In this document: positions 26,875-36,966 of the stretch, piece after piece
Numbering within the stretch: position 1 is the first letter of the stretch
Layout: each line of letters opens with the position of its first letter
Source of the DNA: Bacillota bacterium
Lineage (GTDB): Bacteria; Bacillota; Clostridia; Acetivibrionales; DTU013
DNA length: 64,000 bases
Assembly (NCBI GenBank): GCA_023411645.1
Contig: JAEYON010000068.1
Coordinates: forward strand, 73,043-137,042
Direction: 5' to 3'
The notes under the pieces: generated by a model
The model's database searches: none
What the model was told of the DNA's origin: nothing
The model's input: the letters and a program-made list of their open reading frames with translations, nothing else
Translations under genes and position numbers: made by a program

Positions 26875-28179
26875 ATGATAAAACGGTCAGATTATGAGCA
26901 GATGATATTTGAACTGAAGGAAAAGTATACGAAGATTTGGCAAAACACGCCCGATACGCTTCCAGCGTTTCGGGCACGTTATACTGCCGACCAGCACAAA
27001 AAAAGAGAGGCGGCTATGAGCAGCATTGCTGACGGGATAGTCCGACTAATCAAGGAGTTTTCGGATAAGAACCCGGAAGATTCCGTCAGGTGGGGGTCTG
27101 AACTGAAAAGGCTCGTTTACGGCTGCGGAGTGGATATTCTGGGGCTTGAAGGCAATAGCATGAAAATGCTGCTGGAGAATGGCTTCTGTGATGTGACATC
27201 CGGTTTTATTTCCAGAGCCCGTGAGTTTGACGCTGGATTTAAGCTGGAAGATATTTTTCAATCCCTGAGGAATACATGGATAATGAACTGTATTCAGAAG
27301 CTGATGGGAATGAAGGTCGATTTGACGCCATCCATTTTTGCATATAGCATGCTTTACCCATATACAGATAATTATCTTGACGCCTTGTCTGTGTCTGAAA
27401 AAGAAAAAATGCAGACAAATCAAAATTTTAGAAGAAGACTGGCAGGCGTAGATCTAAGGGCTGCATCACTTCTGGAGGAAAAGCTGTTCCGGCTTGTCCG
27501 GATGATAGAAGGCCAGTATCCTCGCAGCAGTTTTCCTATGGTATATGAAAGCTTACTTGGTATACAGACAGCACAGGAGAAAAGCTTACTGCAGTCGGCT
27601 TACATTAATGAGCCTTACCCGGACATACTGGAGATCAGTATCGAGAAGGGCGGATGTTCTGTTCTGGCGGACGGGTGCCTGTTAAGGGGCGGATTATCCG
27701 AGCAGGAAGCCTCATTTATCTTTGGCTTCGGCGTAATGCTGCAGTTTATTGACGATTTGCAGGATGCCAATGATGACAGAGGCAAGGGGCATGTCACTAT
27801 TTTCTCCGGACGGAATACAAGGACCATGGCTGAGAACATGACTAACAGGCTGATCAACTTTGTGGCCGGTATTCTAAATGATGACAAGTGCTTTTGCTCT
27901 CAGGAAGCGCTGGAATTAAAGCGGTTGATAAAAGACAGCATTCTGATTCTGGCAATGGGGGCTGTTGCCTGCAACAGCGACATGTATGGCAGGGACTGGC
28001 TTAGAACACTTGAGGAGTATTCGCCGCTTAGTTTTAAGTACCTGAAGAGCTTTTATAAAAGAATGGGAAGAGAGTTCGGAAAACTAAAAATCAAATTGGC
28101 CGTTAAGCCTCTTGAAATCCCCATGGCAAGAGCATTTGCCAGCGGAATTCTTTCACAATCTTCTATAAAAATATCATAA
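26875..28179 (+). CDS. class I isoprenoid synthase-like protein
   Basis: 434 residues, ATG after GGGGTG. Near residue 160 YTDNYLDA and near 290 LQFIDDLQDANDD resemble the two Asp-rich metal-binding helices of trans-prenyl synthases, 130 residues apart as expected. The N-terminal 100 residues are not recognisable. Several lysines and arginines around the second motif would be needed to bind diphosphate, but alignment was not possible. No other isoprenoid genes are near. It could be an unusual prenyl transferase or terpene cyclase; substrate unknown. Confidence 0.6.
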   Translation: MIKRSDYEQMIFELKEKYTKIWQNTPDTLPAFRARYTADQHKKREAAMSSIADGIVRLIKEFSDKNPEDSVRWGSELKRLVYGCGVDILGLEGNSMKMLLENGFCDVTSGFISRAREFDAGFKLEDIFQSLRNTWIMNCIQKLMGMKVDLTPSIFAYSMLYPYTDNYLDALSVSEKEKMQTNQNFRRRLAGVDLRAASLLEEKLFRLVRMIEGQYPRSSFPMVYESLLGIQTAQEKSLLQSAYINEPYPDILEISIEKGGCSVLADGCLLRGGLSEQEASFIFGFGVMLQFIDDLQDANDDRGKGHVTIFSGRNTRTMAENMTNRLINFVAGILNDDKCFCSQEALELKRLIKDSILILAMGAVACNSDMYGRDWLRTLEEYSPLSFKYLKSFYKRMGREFGKLKIKLAVKPLEIPMARAFASGILSQSSIKIS

Positions 28180-28288
28180 TGCAAACTCCGACTTTATCCG
28201 ATAACATATTTAGAATTGTTGAAAAAAGCAAAGTAATGCGATATAGTCGTTATTATTATGTCTTGATATGTGCAAAGGATGAATAGAT

Positions 28289-29101
28289 ATGGATTTAGGT
28301 ACGATTATTGGCCTATTGGCCGGAATTGCCTGTGTCATTATCTCCATTTTTATCGGAGACGGTGAATTATTATCATATTGGGATCTTCCCTCGGTATTTA
28401 TTACTATCGGTGGCGGCATATGTTCTACGCTAATTAATTACAGGCTCAAAGATTTATTGAGTGTTTTTAAAGTGACGCTGCATGTATTCACCGACAAAGC
28501 ATCCTCAGCATCTGATATCATTGCCCAAATGGTAAAGCTCTCTGAGAAGACCAGAAGAGAAGGACTCCTTTCGATAGAGCCTGAGCTGGAGGAGATGGAA
28601 GATCCATTTATCAAGCAGTCTCTTCAGTTGGTAGTCGATGGGATTGAGTCTGAGACTATACAGGATTTTATGGATACGGAAATTGAAAACATGCAATCAA
28701 GGCATGGTAAAGGGATTGCCATCTTCAACACGATGGGCGCAATATTTCCCGCATGGGGCATGATAGGTACGCTGCTTGGTCTGATTAACCTGCTGCTGAA
28801 GCTGGATGATCCGGCGCAGATAGGGCCGTCAATGTCTGTTGCATTGGTCACTACCTTTTATGGCAGTATACTATCGAATTTCGTCTGTATACCGATAGCA
28901 GGAAAGCTGAAAATGAAGAGCGATGAAGAAGTCCATCAGATGGAGATGATCGCGGAGGCCGTCATATCCATTCAGGCCGGTGAAAATCCCAAGATGCTTG
29001 AACAGAAGCTCAGGATATACCTAAGTCCTGAAGAGAGAAAAATGGCTGATAAGAAAGAAACGGAAGAATCGGAAGATACCAATAGGCCGGTGTCTGTATG
29101 A
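28289..29101 (+). CDS. motA: flagellar motor stator protein MotA
   Basis: 270 residues, ATG after AAAGGATG. Four membrane segments; the cytoplasmic loop between the second and third is charged (near 60-140). The segment AIFPAWGMIGTLLGLINLL (near 150-168) is the conserved third helix with the proline that couples ion flow to motion. With MotB, 15 bases downstream, it forms the stator, here more likely proton than sodium type, though this is not certain. Confidence 0.9.
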   Translation: MDLGTIIGLLAGIACVIISIFIGDGELLSYWDLPSVFITIGGGICSTLINYRLKDLLSVFKVTLHVFTDKASSASDIIAQMVKLSEKTRREGLLSIEPELEEMEDPFIKQSLQLVVDGIESETIQDFMDTEIENMQSRHGKGIAIFNTMGAIFPAWGMIGTLLGLINLLLKLDDPAQIGPSMSVALVTTFYGSILSNFVCIPIAGKLKMKSDEEVHQMEMIAEAVISIQAGENPKMLEQKLRIYLSPEERKMADKKETEESEDTNRPVSV

Positions 29102-29115
29102 TGGGGGTGATGTAG

Positions 29116-29910
29116 ATGGCCAGAAGAAGACGCGCTCCAGTGGATTCAGGTGGAGGTGGAGGTTCGTGGCTGACCACTTATAGCGACCTTGTCACATTGC
29201 TTCTTTGTTTTTTTATTTTGCTTTTTTCCATGGCGATAGTTGATAAGCAGAAATTCCAGGAAGTGGCTCTTTCGTTGCGTTCTGCTTTTTCTGGCGGAAC
29301 CGGTATTATGAAGTCAAGTGATGGGGATTCTATGATCAGTATTACTCCCTTTGAGGATGGTGAACAGATTTTACAGGACTTATCTGACTCAAACAAAGAG
29401 GATGACGGCAATATTGATGAGGGTCTGTTGGATGATACTGCAGGGGACACGGCTGAGAGATTAGAGACCATAAAGATTGCAAAGATTAATATACAAGGCT
29501 TGATTGATCAGATGGGACTGAACGAAAACATTAAGGTCATCGATGAAGAGAGCAGAATCATTTTAAGGATGGATTCCATTATTTTATTCGATTCCGGAAG
29601 TGCGGATATGAAGTCCACCTCAATACCGATCGTTGAAAAAATGGGTCAGATATTGAAGACACTGGATACAGAAATATTGGTTCAGGGACATGCGGACGAC
29701 CGTCCGATCCACACTGCGTTGTACCCTTCAAACTGGGAGCTGTCGACTAAAAGAGCGACAAATGTGGTGCGGTTTTTTGTGGATAAATCCGGAATGAAGG
29801 AAGAGCATCTTACTGCCGCCGGCAATGCTGAATTTAAGCCGATTGCGCCGAATGATACTGAGTATAACAGACAGAAAAACAGAAGGATCGATATTGTTAT
29901 TCTAAAGTAA
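29116..29910 (+). CDS. motB: flagellar motor stator protein MotB
   Basis: 264 residues. One membrane helix near 20-42 holds the ion-carrying aspartate in WLTTYSDLVTLLL (D25). A linker precedes the OmpA-like peptidoglycan-binding domain at about 150-264 (LVQGHADDRPI, NWELSTKRATNVV, NRRIDIVI). Anchors the MotA ring to the wall. Paired with motA and far from the main flagellar genes. Confidence 0.92.
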   Translation: MARRRRAPVDSGGGGGSWLTTYSDLVTLLLCFFILLFSMAIVDKQKFQEVALSLRSAFSGGTGIMKSSDGDSMISITPFEDGEQILQDLSDSNKEDDGNIDEGLLDDTAGDTAERLETIKIAKINIQGLIDQMGLNENIKVIDEESRIILRMDSIILFDSGSADMKSTSIPIVEKMGQILKTLDTEILVQGHADDRPIHTALYPSNWELSTKRATNVVRFFVDKSGMKEEHLTAAGNAEFKPIAPNDTEYNRQKNRRIDIVILK

Positions 29911-30075
29911 AAAGTGATCTTTTTCAGCGATCAAGCATGATAAATCCTATATAACAGATAACTTGGGTATATTATTATATATATCCTTTTATTTTTATGG
30001 TAAAATAAATGAGAAATATGAATGAAGAGAAACTCCTTAAATATGAATGTCACGACTCGAGGATAATAATATCGG

Positions 30076-30657
30076 ATGGATTCGATCATACTTGCTTCCT
30101 CCTCCCCGAGGAGAAGAGAATTACTTAGCCAGGCGGGAATACCGTTTACCGTTGTGCCGGCTGATGTGGATGAAGAAAATGCAGAGCTTTCCGGAACTCC
30201 GGAACGGAAGGCGGAACAGCTTGCTTATATGAAAGCGGCCGCAGTTGCGGGAAAAATCGGCGAAGGACTTGTCCTCGGTGCGGATACCATTGTAGTATGC
30301 GCAGGAGAGGTGTTTGGAAAGCCTGTTGATCGTGATGATGCCCGAAGGATGCTTGAGATGCTGAGTGGACGGGAGCATCAGGTCATTACAGGCATTGCTG
30401 TACTTGATGCAGCAAAAAAGACGACAAGGATCGAACATGAGGTTACCAGAGTCCGGTTTTCAAAGCTGCTGCCTGAGGAAATCGAGGCGTATATCAGTTC
30501 AGAAGAACCTTTCGACAAAGCCGGCTCATACGCAGTCCAGGGAAAGGGCGCCCTTATGGTAGAGGGCATCGACGGCTGCTATAGCAATGTTGTCGGGCTT
30601 CCATTAAGGAAGCTGTATATGGTGCTGAAGGAATTCGGCGTACAGGTTCTTGAGTGA
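30076..30657 (+). CDS. maf: Maf-like nucleotide pyrophosphatase
   Basis: 193 residues. Start motif ILASSSPRRRELL (5-17), LGADTIV with the catalytic Asp near residue 69, and the later QGKGALMVEGIDGCYSNVVGLPL (near 155-177) define the Maf family. It hydrolyses non-canonical dTTP/UTP-type nucleotides. First gene of the maf-radC-mreBCD-minCDE series that is conserved in Firmicutes. Confidence 0.92.
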   Translation: MDSIILASSSPRRRELLSQAGIPFTVVPADVDEENAELSGTPERKAEQLAYMKAAAVAGKIGEGLVLGADTIVVCAGEVFGKPVDRDDARRMLEMLSGREHQVITGIAVLDAAKKTTRIEHEVTRVRFSKLLPEEIEAYISSEEPFDKAGSYAVQGKGALMVEGIDGCYSNVVGLPLRKLYMVLKEFGVQVLE

Positions 30658-30767
30658 TATTATTTTAGAAATAATAAAATTACAAAATATAGATAATAAT
30701 AGAAAATAATGGTACAATGAAAGAGGTGATGTTTTACAGATTATTAAGAAATGTGGGGTTGACCAAA

Positions 30768-31466
30768 ATGGAATACAGACTTAGAATGAAGGATATACCT
30801 GTAAGCGAGAGGCCTTATGAGAAGCTGGAGAAGTACGGGCCCGAGACACTGTCAAATGCCGAGCTGCTTGCCGTTATTATTAGGACAGGCAGTATTGAAG
30901 AAACATCAGTCACTCTGGCTCAAAGGCTGCTTTCTCTTGGGAATGACAGAGGGGGGATAGCATTCCTTCACAATCTGTCAGTGGAAGAGCTAAAAAAGAC
31001 CAAAGGGATCGGAAGAGTCAAAGCATTGCAGATCAAAGCGGTCATGGAGCTTTCCAAGCGCATATCCTCTTCGATTATTAATAATGGGCGTGTGTCGATC
31101 AAGTCGCCTGTTGAGGTCAGTACGCTGTTGATGGAGGAAATGCGTCACCTGAAGAAGGAAGTATTCAAAATCATCCTGCTGAATACAAAGAACCATATTA
31201 TCAAGGTTCTGGATGTTTCAGTCGGAAGCCTGAATTCATCGATTGTTCACCCAAGAGAGGTTTTCAGTGAAGCAGTGAAGGCAGGATGCAGCGGGATATT
31301 GCTTGTACATAACCACCCCAGCGGTGATCCTGAGCCGAGCAGGGAAGATATAGATACAACACAGAGGCTGATTAATGCGGGTAATATTTTAGGAATAAAA
31401 GTCCTTGATCATGTAGTTATCGGGGACGGAAGATACATAAGCTTTAAGGAGCAGGGATTGGTATAG
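30768..31466 (+). CDS. radC: RadC family JAB domain protein
   Basis: 232 residues from ATG 30768 (MEYRLRMKDIPVSERP), the usual RadC beginning; an ATG at 30717 adds 17 residues but has no site. An N-terminal helix-hairpin-helix region (KKTKGIGRVKALQIKAV near 75-91) and a C-terminal JAB metal motif HNHPSGDPEPS (near 180-190). Often associated with DNA repair, but its enzymatic role is not settled in the family. Confidence 0.88.
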   Translation: MEYRLRMKDIPVSERPYEKLEKYGPETLSNAELLAVIIRTGSIEETSVTLAQRLLSLGNDRGGIAFLHNLSVEELKKTKGIGRVKALQIKAVMELSKRISSSIINNGRVSIKSPVEVSTLLMEEMRHLKKEVFKIILLNTKNHIIKVLDVSVGSLNSSIVHPREVFSEAVKAGCSGILLVHNHPSGDPEPSREDIDTTQRLINAGNILGIKVLDHVVIGDGRYISFKEQGLV

Positions 31467-31543
31467 AATTATAATTAATTTTTTCACATATGGAAAATTT
31501 AGTTTTGTGATAGGTCGTTATAAACAACTTGGGAGGATATAAA

Positions 31544-32566
31544 ATGGGATTTTTTGCAAAAGACATCGGAATTGATTTGGGTACAGCCAATACGCTCGTT
31601 CACGTAAAAGGCAGAGGGATTGTAATTAGAGAGCCCTCAGTTGTGGCTATAAATAAAAATTCGAAAACAATCCTTGCGGTCGGCGATGATGCAAAAAGCA
31701 TGATCGGCAGGACGCCAGGTGATATTGTAGCAATCAGGCCTATGAAGGATGGAGTTATTGCGGACTTTGACATTACCCAGAGCATGCTCAAGTACTTTAT
31801 CAAAAGAGCGATGGCCGGTGGTGTCGTATCAAAACCGAGAGTTGTCATATGTGTGCCGTCCGGAGTGACAGAGGTCGAGAAAAGAGCGGTTGAGGAAGCG
31901 ACTCTTCAGGCAGGGGCAAAGGAAGCATATTTGATAGAGGAGCCTATGGCAGCTGCCATAGGAGCGAATCTGCCTGTTGAGGAACCAACCGGCAGCATGA
32001 TTGTCGATATCGGTGGCGGTACCAGTGAAGTGGCTGTTATATCGCTGGGAGGAGTAGTTACGAGCAAATCTCTCAGAATCGCAGGAGATGAATTTGACGA
32101 AGCAATCGTTCATTTTGTCAAAAAGGAATACAACCTGATGATTGGCGAGAGATCGGCTGAACAAATCAAGTTGACGATTGGAAATGCTTTCCCCAAGCCC
32201 AAGGAGGAATATATCGAGGTCAGGGGCAGGGACCTGATCACCGGACTCCCAAAGAACATAACAATCTCGTCGGGCGAGATCAACGAGGCGTTGAAGGAAC
32301 CGATAAATTCCATTGTGGACTCTATTAAATATACCCTGGAAAAAACACCCCCGGAGCTGGCTTCCGACATTATGGACAAAGGTATTATGCTTGCAGGCGG
32401 AGGAGCTCTCTTAAGCGGCTTGGACAAGCTTATTCATGAAGAAACAGGCATGCCGGTTATGATTGCAGAAAATCCGTTGGATTGTGTGGCAATCGGAACA
32501 GGTAAAGTCCTTGAGGAAATCGAGACTTTGAAGCGTGTACTGATAACGCCAAGAAAATTGAAATAG
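31544..32566 (+). CDS. mreB: rod shape-determining protein MreB
   Basis: 340 residues from ATG 31544 after GGGAGGATAT. Actin-fold motifs: [12 protein letters not shown] (phosphate 1), [18 protein letters not shown] (phosphate 2) and [13 protein letters not shown] (adenosine). Forms membrane-bound filaments that guide cell-wall elongation. Followed directly by mreC and mreD. Confidence 0.95.
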   Translation: MGFFAKDIGIDLGTANTLVHVKGRGIVIREPSVVAINKNSKTILAVGDDAKSMIGRTPGDIVAIRPMKDGVIADFDITQSMLKYFIKRAMAGGVVSKPRVVICVPSGVTEVEKRAVEEATLQAGAKEAYLIEEPMAAAIGANLPVEEPTGSMIVDIGGGTSEVAVISLGGVVTSKSLRIAGDEFDEAIVHFVKKEYNLMIGERSAEQIKLTIGNAFPKPKEEYIEVRGRDLITGLPKNITISSGEINEALKEPINSIVDSIKYTLEKTPPELASDIMDKGIMLAGGGALLSGLDKLIHEETGMPVMIAENPLDCVAIGTGKVLEEIETLKRVLITPRKLK

Positions 32567-32582
32567 AGAGGAGACATGTCCA

Positions 32583-33440
32583 TTGCTGCGTCTTTTCAAG
32601 AGCAAATGGTTTATCGTGTCTTTTATTACAATTGTTTTGCTTGTAGTGATGGGGGTTTCTGTAAATAAAGACAGCAAGCTTCATTGGCTCAATAACATCA
32701 TCAGCGTGCCAATGAAGCCGGTTCAGGGATTTCTATCCTCAGTCGGTCAAAAGGTTGAAGATATATTATCTTATTTTAAAGATATAGAAGATGTAAAAAA
32801 AGAAAATGATATGCTAAGAGCGGAAGTAGCCGAACTGAAGAAGCAAAACAGAGAAATGGCAACGCTGGAGAGCAAGAATGAAGAGCTGAGGCGGGCCTTG
32901 AGCCTGAAGGAGCAGTTTGGCGGCTATACTATCCACGGCGCAAATATTATTGCTGTAGATCCAAGCAATTGGTTCAGCGTGTTCAAAATCGATATAGGTA
33001 ACACTGACGGAATTTATACTGACGCACCGGTTGTGACAAATGGAAAGGGTCTTGTGGGCAGAGTTGTTTCCTCCGATATTTCCACCTCAAATGTGCAGAC
33101 AATCATTGACGCTCAGAGTGCCATCTCCGGCTGGATTGCAAAAGCAGGAGGGGGCCATGCCATAGTCAGAGGTGACATGGAGCTCAAGGGAAAGGGCTTA
33201 TGCAAAATGGATTATATTCCTCTTGAGGTGGATGTTGAAGTCGGTGATGTGATCGAGACATCGGGATTGGGCGGTATATATCCTAAAGGGATAGTAATTG
33301 GCGAGGTCATTGAGGTGAGAAAATCAAACAGCGAACTTGACCGTCATGCTATCATTCAACCGGCGGCTGATTTTAAGAGACTTGAAGAGGTGTTTGTATT
33401 AAAAAGTGAGAAAAATATAGAGTCAGGCAGTGCTGAATAA
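32583..33440 (+). CDS. mreC: rod shape-determining protein MreC
   Basis: 285 residues, TTG start eight bases after AGAGGAGA. One membrane helix (10-28), a coiled coil (about 65-105, ENDMLRAEVAELKKQNREM) and a C-terminal beta domain (GLVGRVV, DVIETSGLGGIYPKGI). Links MreB to wall synthases on the outer face of the membrane. Confidence 0.93.
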   Translation: MLRLFKSKWFIVSFITIVLLVVMGVSVNKDSKLHWLNNIISVPMKPVQGFLSSVGQKVEDILSYFKDIEDVKKENDMLRAEVAELKKQNREMATLESKNEELRRALSLKEQFGGYTIHGANIIAVDPSNWFSVFKIDIGNTDGIYTDAPVVTNGKGLVGRVVSSDISTSNVQTIIDAQSAISGWIAKAGGGHAIVRGDMELKGKGLCKMDYIPLEVDVEVGDVIETSGLGGIYPKGIVIGEVIEVRKSNSELDRHAIIQPAADFKRLEEVFVLKSEKNIESGSAE

Positions 33441-33956
33441 ATGAAAAAAAAGTTATTTTTCTATTTTTTCTTTATATTGTTGTTATTGTTGCTGCAAACA
33501 ACCTTAATGCAGTATGCAACAATTTATGGGGTTTTACCGAATCTGCTGGTGGTGTTTATTATTTCTTCCGCCTTTCTCAGGGGAAACGTTGAAGGCGGCG
33601 CTGTCGGACTGTTTGCAGGACTTGCGGCTGACATGATGTTTGGAAGTGTGTTTGGATTTAATGCTTTGTTCGGGCTATATCTTGGCATTACAGTTGGGTC
33701 GTTGAACAAAAGAATGTACAGGGATAATTTGCTGATTGCCGTTTTCTTTACTTTTGTATATTCTTTAGCATATGAGTCTGTAATTTTTATTGTAAATAAC
33801 GTGATGAACGCTCACATGAACTTTCTTTATGCATTTACAGCTATCATTCTGCCCGAGTCGGTATATAACAGCGCAATAGCTATTTTGTTGTTTCCATTGA
33901 TGATTAGAGCTGACAAATGGTTCAATGATTCCGATAAAACGATCAGAAAGTACTAA
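33441..33956 (+). CDS. mreD: rod shape-determining protein MreD
   Basis: 171 residues, ATG directly after the mreC stop. Five hydrophobic segments with the family's central GLFAGLAADMMFGSVFGFNAL near residues 54-74. Partner of MreC in the elongation complex. Confidence 0.9.
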   Translation: MKKKLFFYFFFILLLLLLQTTLMQYATIYGVLPNLLVVFIISSAFLRGNVEGGAVGLFAGLAADMMFGSVFGFNALFGLYLGITVGSLNKRMYRDNLLIAVFFTFVYSLAYESVIFIVNNVMNAHMNFLYAFTAIILPESVYNSAIAILLFPLMIRADKWFNDSDKTIRKY

Positions 33957-33991
33957 AGAGGGTTGGGTGCCTAAAAGCAGAGGTGTTGTCA

Positions 33992-36103
33992 TTGAAAGAG
34001 AAGCTGAATAACAGATATTTAATACTCAGTTTTGGATTCCTGATTTTTGGTTTTATGATTGTTTTTCGCCTTTTTAATCTGCAAATTGTGGAAGGTGAAA
34101 AATATTATGCCAGCTCATATAGAAGATTACTAAAGGAAAGTGATATAGAAGCGCCCAGAGGAAAGATTCTCGACAGAAATGGCGTCCCGCTTGCGGTCAA
34201 TAAACAGGGGTATTCGGTATATCTGGTTAAAACCAGCATTACGACGGCAGAGCTGAACGAAATGCTGCTCAAGCTTTCAGACCTGTTTGCCAAAAATTCA
34301 GAGAGCTATGCAAACAGCCTGTCAAAATACCTGACATTTAATCCCATTACATTCAATGATAGGTCGGAGAAGGAAATCAAGGCGTGGCAAACCAATTCCA
34401 ACAGACTTGATCTAAAGGAGGAGGAGGTCAGGACAGATGCCGGAGACCTCTTCAAACACCTCAGGGAAACAGTGTTTAAAATCGATGAGGCGTATACTGA
34501 AGAGCAAGCCTACAGGATCATGTTGTTCAGATATGAAATACTGATCAACGGCTGGAACTTTACGAAAGGCGGTACTATATCACTGGCCGATGATGTGAGT
34601 ATGGATACGATCTACGAATTGGAGGAAAGAAATCACGAATTCCCGGGTGTCATTACGGTACTTGAGCCCGTCAGGGAGTATGTCGATGCCACTGATGAGG
34701 CACATGTGCTTGGGTATATCCGGTCAATTTCACAAAACCGGTATGATGAGCTTAAGGACGAGGGCTATAGTAATGATGACTTGATTGGTTACTCAGGAAT
34801 TGAGCTGCAGGCAGAAAGATACCTCAGAGGGCGGAACGGGAAAATGAGCATAGAGGTTGATACTACCGGCAGGCTGACTCAAAAGAAGGAGACTGTTGCG
34901 GCGATCCCCGGAAGCGATGTGATACTGACCATCGATACAAATCTTCAGAAGGTTGCGATGGAGTCCCTGGCACGGAATATAGATATCATCAGAAATAAAA
35001 AGGAAGACAGCAACTATGGGGACGCTAACGCTGGAGCTGCAGTTGTTTTGGATGTTAAAACCGGCGAGGTTCTGACCCTGGCAAGCTATCCCAGCTTCGA
35101 TCCGCAGGTTTATCTGGCTGACTCGGAGGATATAGAAGCACGGAATATTATTAATGCCTTGAACAATGATGAAAACAAGGCACAGGTCAACAGAGCCATT
35201 GCAGGCATGTATGAGCCAGGTTCTACATTCAAGCCGCTTGTTGCCATTGCCGGGCTTGAAAAGGGAATTATCACTCCCTCAAGTAGCAATATCCGTGATC
35301 CTGGCCGTGTCGTTATTGGAAATAGAGATTTGTTCTGTCTGGAAAGGCCAACTTCAGGCCATGGGGTGCTGAACCTGAAGAGAGCGCTGGAAACCTCGTG
35401 CAATGTCTATTTTTACTTGCTTGGTGTGGATACCGGTATCGATACGCTTGGCGTTTGGGCGGAGCATTTTGGATTAGGTAAGCTGAGCGGGATTGATCTG
35501 CCAAGTGAAAAAGCGGGCTACATGTCATCAAAGGAACTAAAGAAGGAACTCAGGAACGATATATGGAGACCTGCGGACACAGCTCAGACTTCGATAGGCC
35601 AGTTTGACAGCCGATTTACACCGCTGCAGATGGCCAGCTATATAAGCACCATTGCAAATGGCGGAAAAAGATACAAACCTTATATAATCAAAGAGGTGAT
35701 CCGTTATGACGGATCTGTAGTTAATGTAACTCAGCCGTCTTATACACAGGTGCCTGTTAAGCAGGAGACAATAGATGCCGTAAAACAGGGAATGGTGGCT
35801 GTTACATCCTCTATAGACGGTACTGCGTACAAATCCTTCCAGGGGCTGCCCTTTGAGGTGGCAGGCAAGACCGGTACAGCCCAGACGTCAAAAGGCATAG
35901 AGCGTTCTCCCAATGCACTTTTTGTCTGCTATGCCCCGGCAGACGACCCGCAGATCGCGATAGCAGTGGTCGTGGAAAAGGGGGCATGGGGCTCGAATGT
36001 TGCTCCGATCGCAAGAGATATCATTGATGAATATTTCGGTTTGAAAAAGGCAAATACGGGAAGCTCAACGCTGGAGCCGGAGTCGCCTGTTTTCAATCAA
36101 TGA
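33992..36103 (+). CDS. mrdA: penicillin-binding protein 2-type transpeptidase
   Basis: 703 residues from TTG 33992 behind GAGGTG. One N-terminal membrane helix (about 10-30), the dimerisation domain with RGKILDRNG near residue 51, and the transpeptidase domain: S-x-x-K at S411-K414 (GSTFKPL), SCN near 468 and K-T-G at K626. It crosslinks peptidoglycan during elongation with MreBCD. rodA is not adjacent. An EcoRI-adaptor-like repeat begins at the stop codon. Confidence 0.92.
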   Translation: MKEKLNNRYLILSFGFLIFGFMIVFRLFNLQIVEGEKYYASSYRRLLKESDIEAPRGKILDRNGVPLAVNKQGYSVYLVKTSITTAELNEMLLKLSDLFAKNSESYANSLSKYLTFNPITFNDRSEKEIKAWQTNSNRLDLKEEEVRTDAGDLFKHLRETVFKIDEAYTEEQAYRIMLFRYEILINGWNFTKGGTISLADDVSMDTIYELEERNHEFPGVITVLEPVREYVDATDEAHVLGYIRSISQNRYDELKDEGYSNDDLIGYSGIELQAERYLRGRNGKMSIEVDTTGRLTQKKETVAAIPGSDVILTIDTNLQKVAMESLARNIDIIRNKKEDSNYGDANAGAAVVLDVKTGEVLTLASYPSFDPQVYLADSEDIEARNIINALNNDENKAQVNRAIAGMYEPGSTFKPLVAIAGLEKGIITPSSSNIRDPGRVVIGNRDLFCLERPTSGHGVLNLKRALETSCNVYFYLLGVDTGIDTLGVWAEHFGLGKLSGIDLPSEKAGYMSSKELKKELRNDIWRPADTAQTSIGQFDSRFTPLQMASYISTIANGGKRYKPYIIKEVIRYDGSVVNVTQPSYTQVPVKQETIDAVKQGMVAVTSSIDGTAYKSFQGLPFEVAGKTGTAQTSKGIERSPNALFVCYAPADDPQIAIAVVVEKGAWGSNVAPIARDIIDEYFGLKKANTGSSTLEPESPVFNQ

Positions 36104-36123
36104 ATTCGGCACGAATTCGGCAC
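36102..36123. repeat. tandem 11-bp repeat GAATTCGGCAC x2
   Basis: Two exact copies of GAATTCGGCAC sit back to back, the first overlapping the mrdA stop codon. The unit equals the start of an EcoRI adaptor long used in cDNA cloning, so this may be a cloning or assembly relic. The rest of the gap to 36240 is A/T-rich, with no clear promoter. Confidence 0.8.
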
Positions 36124-36240
36124 AGATCTGATATGAATCTTATTTTCCTGCTTGTCTTAATGATCAATTAATGTAATAATAAAATATGTTAAATCAATCT
36201 TTTTAACGAAGTTAGTCAATACTGCAGGGGGATTTGGTTT

Positions 36241-36921
36241 ATGGAGGAAAGTATTATCAGCTTCAAGGCAACTGCAAACGGACTGATACTCATCATGCGG
36301 GAAGAGGATGATTTTGATTCCATTTACGAGCACGTTGCCAGAAAGCTGGAGTCTTCAGGCAGATTTTTCAAGGGTGCAAGTCTGGCTGTCAAATATCGCG
36401 GTAAAAAGCTAAATCCCGACGAGGAACAAAAAATCATTAAACTCATATCTGAGAAAGCCGATGCGGAAATCCAGAGTTTTGAAGAAGACAGCTCAGTCCA
36501 TGAACCTGAACCGGAGGAGAACGATAAAAGCCGGGAAAAGCCAAAATTGAGGCTGATGCACTTCAAAGGCCTTGAAGAGGGTATGACCAGGTTTTACAGG
36601 GGTACTGTCAGATCCGGCCAACTGGTCAGCTTTGAGGGAAATTTGGTTGTCATTGGAGATGTAAACCCGGGCGGAGAGGTCATTGCGACAGGTAACGTAG
36701 TTGTAATGGGTTCCCTTCGCGGTATGGTCCATGCGGGGGCGGACGGAAACAAGGAGGCTGTTGTCGCCGCGCTTAGCCTACAGCCGACCCAGCTTCGTAT
36801 TGCGGATGTCATTACACGGCCTCCCGACACAAAGGAAACCAAACAGGGACTTATTCCTGAACTGGCCTTTGTGAAGGATGAGCTTGTATATATTGAAAGG
36901 TTTCTTCCACAATATAAATAA
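36241..36921 (+). CDS. minC: septum site-determining protein MinC
   Basis: 226 residues. The N-terminal FtsZ-inhibiting domain (1-80) is joined by an acidic linker (80-100) to the C-terminal beta-helix (RGTVRSGQLVSFEGNLVVIGDVNPGGEVIATGNV..., beginning near 120), which binds MinD. Complete length. First of minCDE. Confidence 0.93.
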   Translation: MEESIISFKATANGLILIMREEDDFDSIYEHVARKLESSGRFFKGASLAVKYRGKKLNPDEEQKIIKLISEKADAEIQSFEEDSSVHEPEPEENDKSREKPKLRLMHFKGLEEGMTRFYRGTVRSGQLVSFEGNLVVIGDVNPGGEVIATGNVVVMGSLRGMVHAGADGNKEAVVAALSLQPTQLRIADVITRPPDTKETKQGLIPELAFVKDELVYIERFLPQYK

Positions 36922-36966
36922 AAAGGAAAAGCGAAGCCTGCAACCAGGCGCACAGGAGGTATTTGG

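Noticed and set aside
28166..28204. SigD-type flagellar promoter before motA
   Set aside because: TAAA and CCGATAA are present but about 27 bases apart, not the required 15-16.
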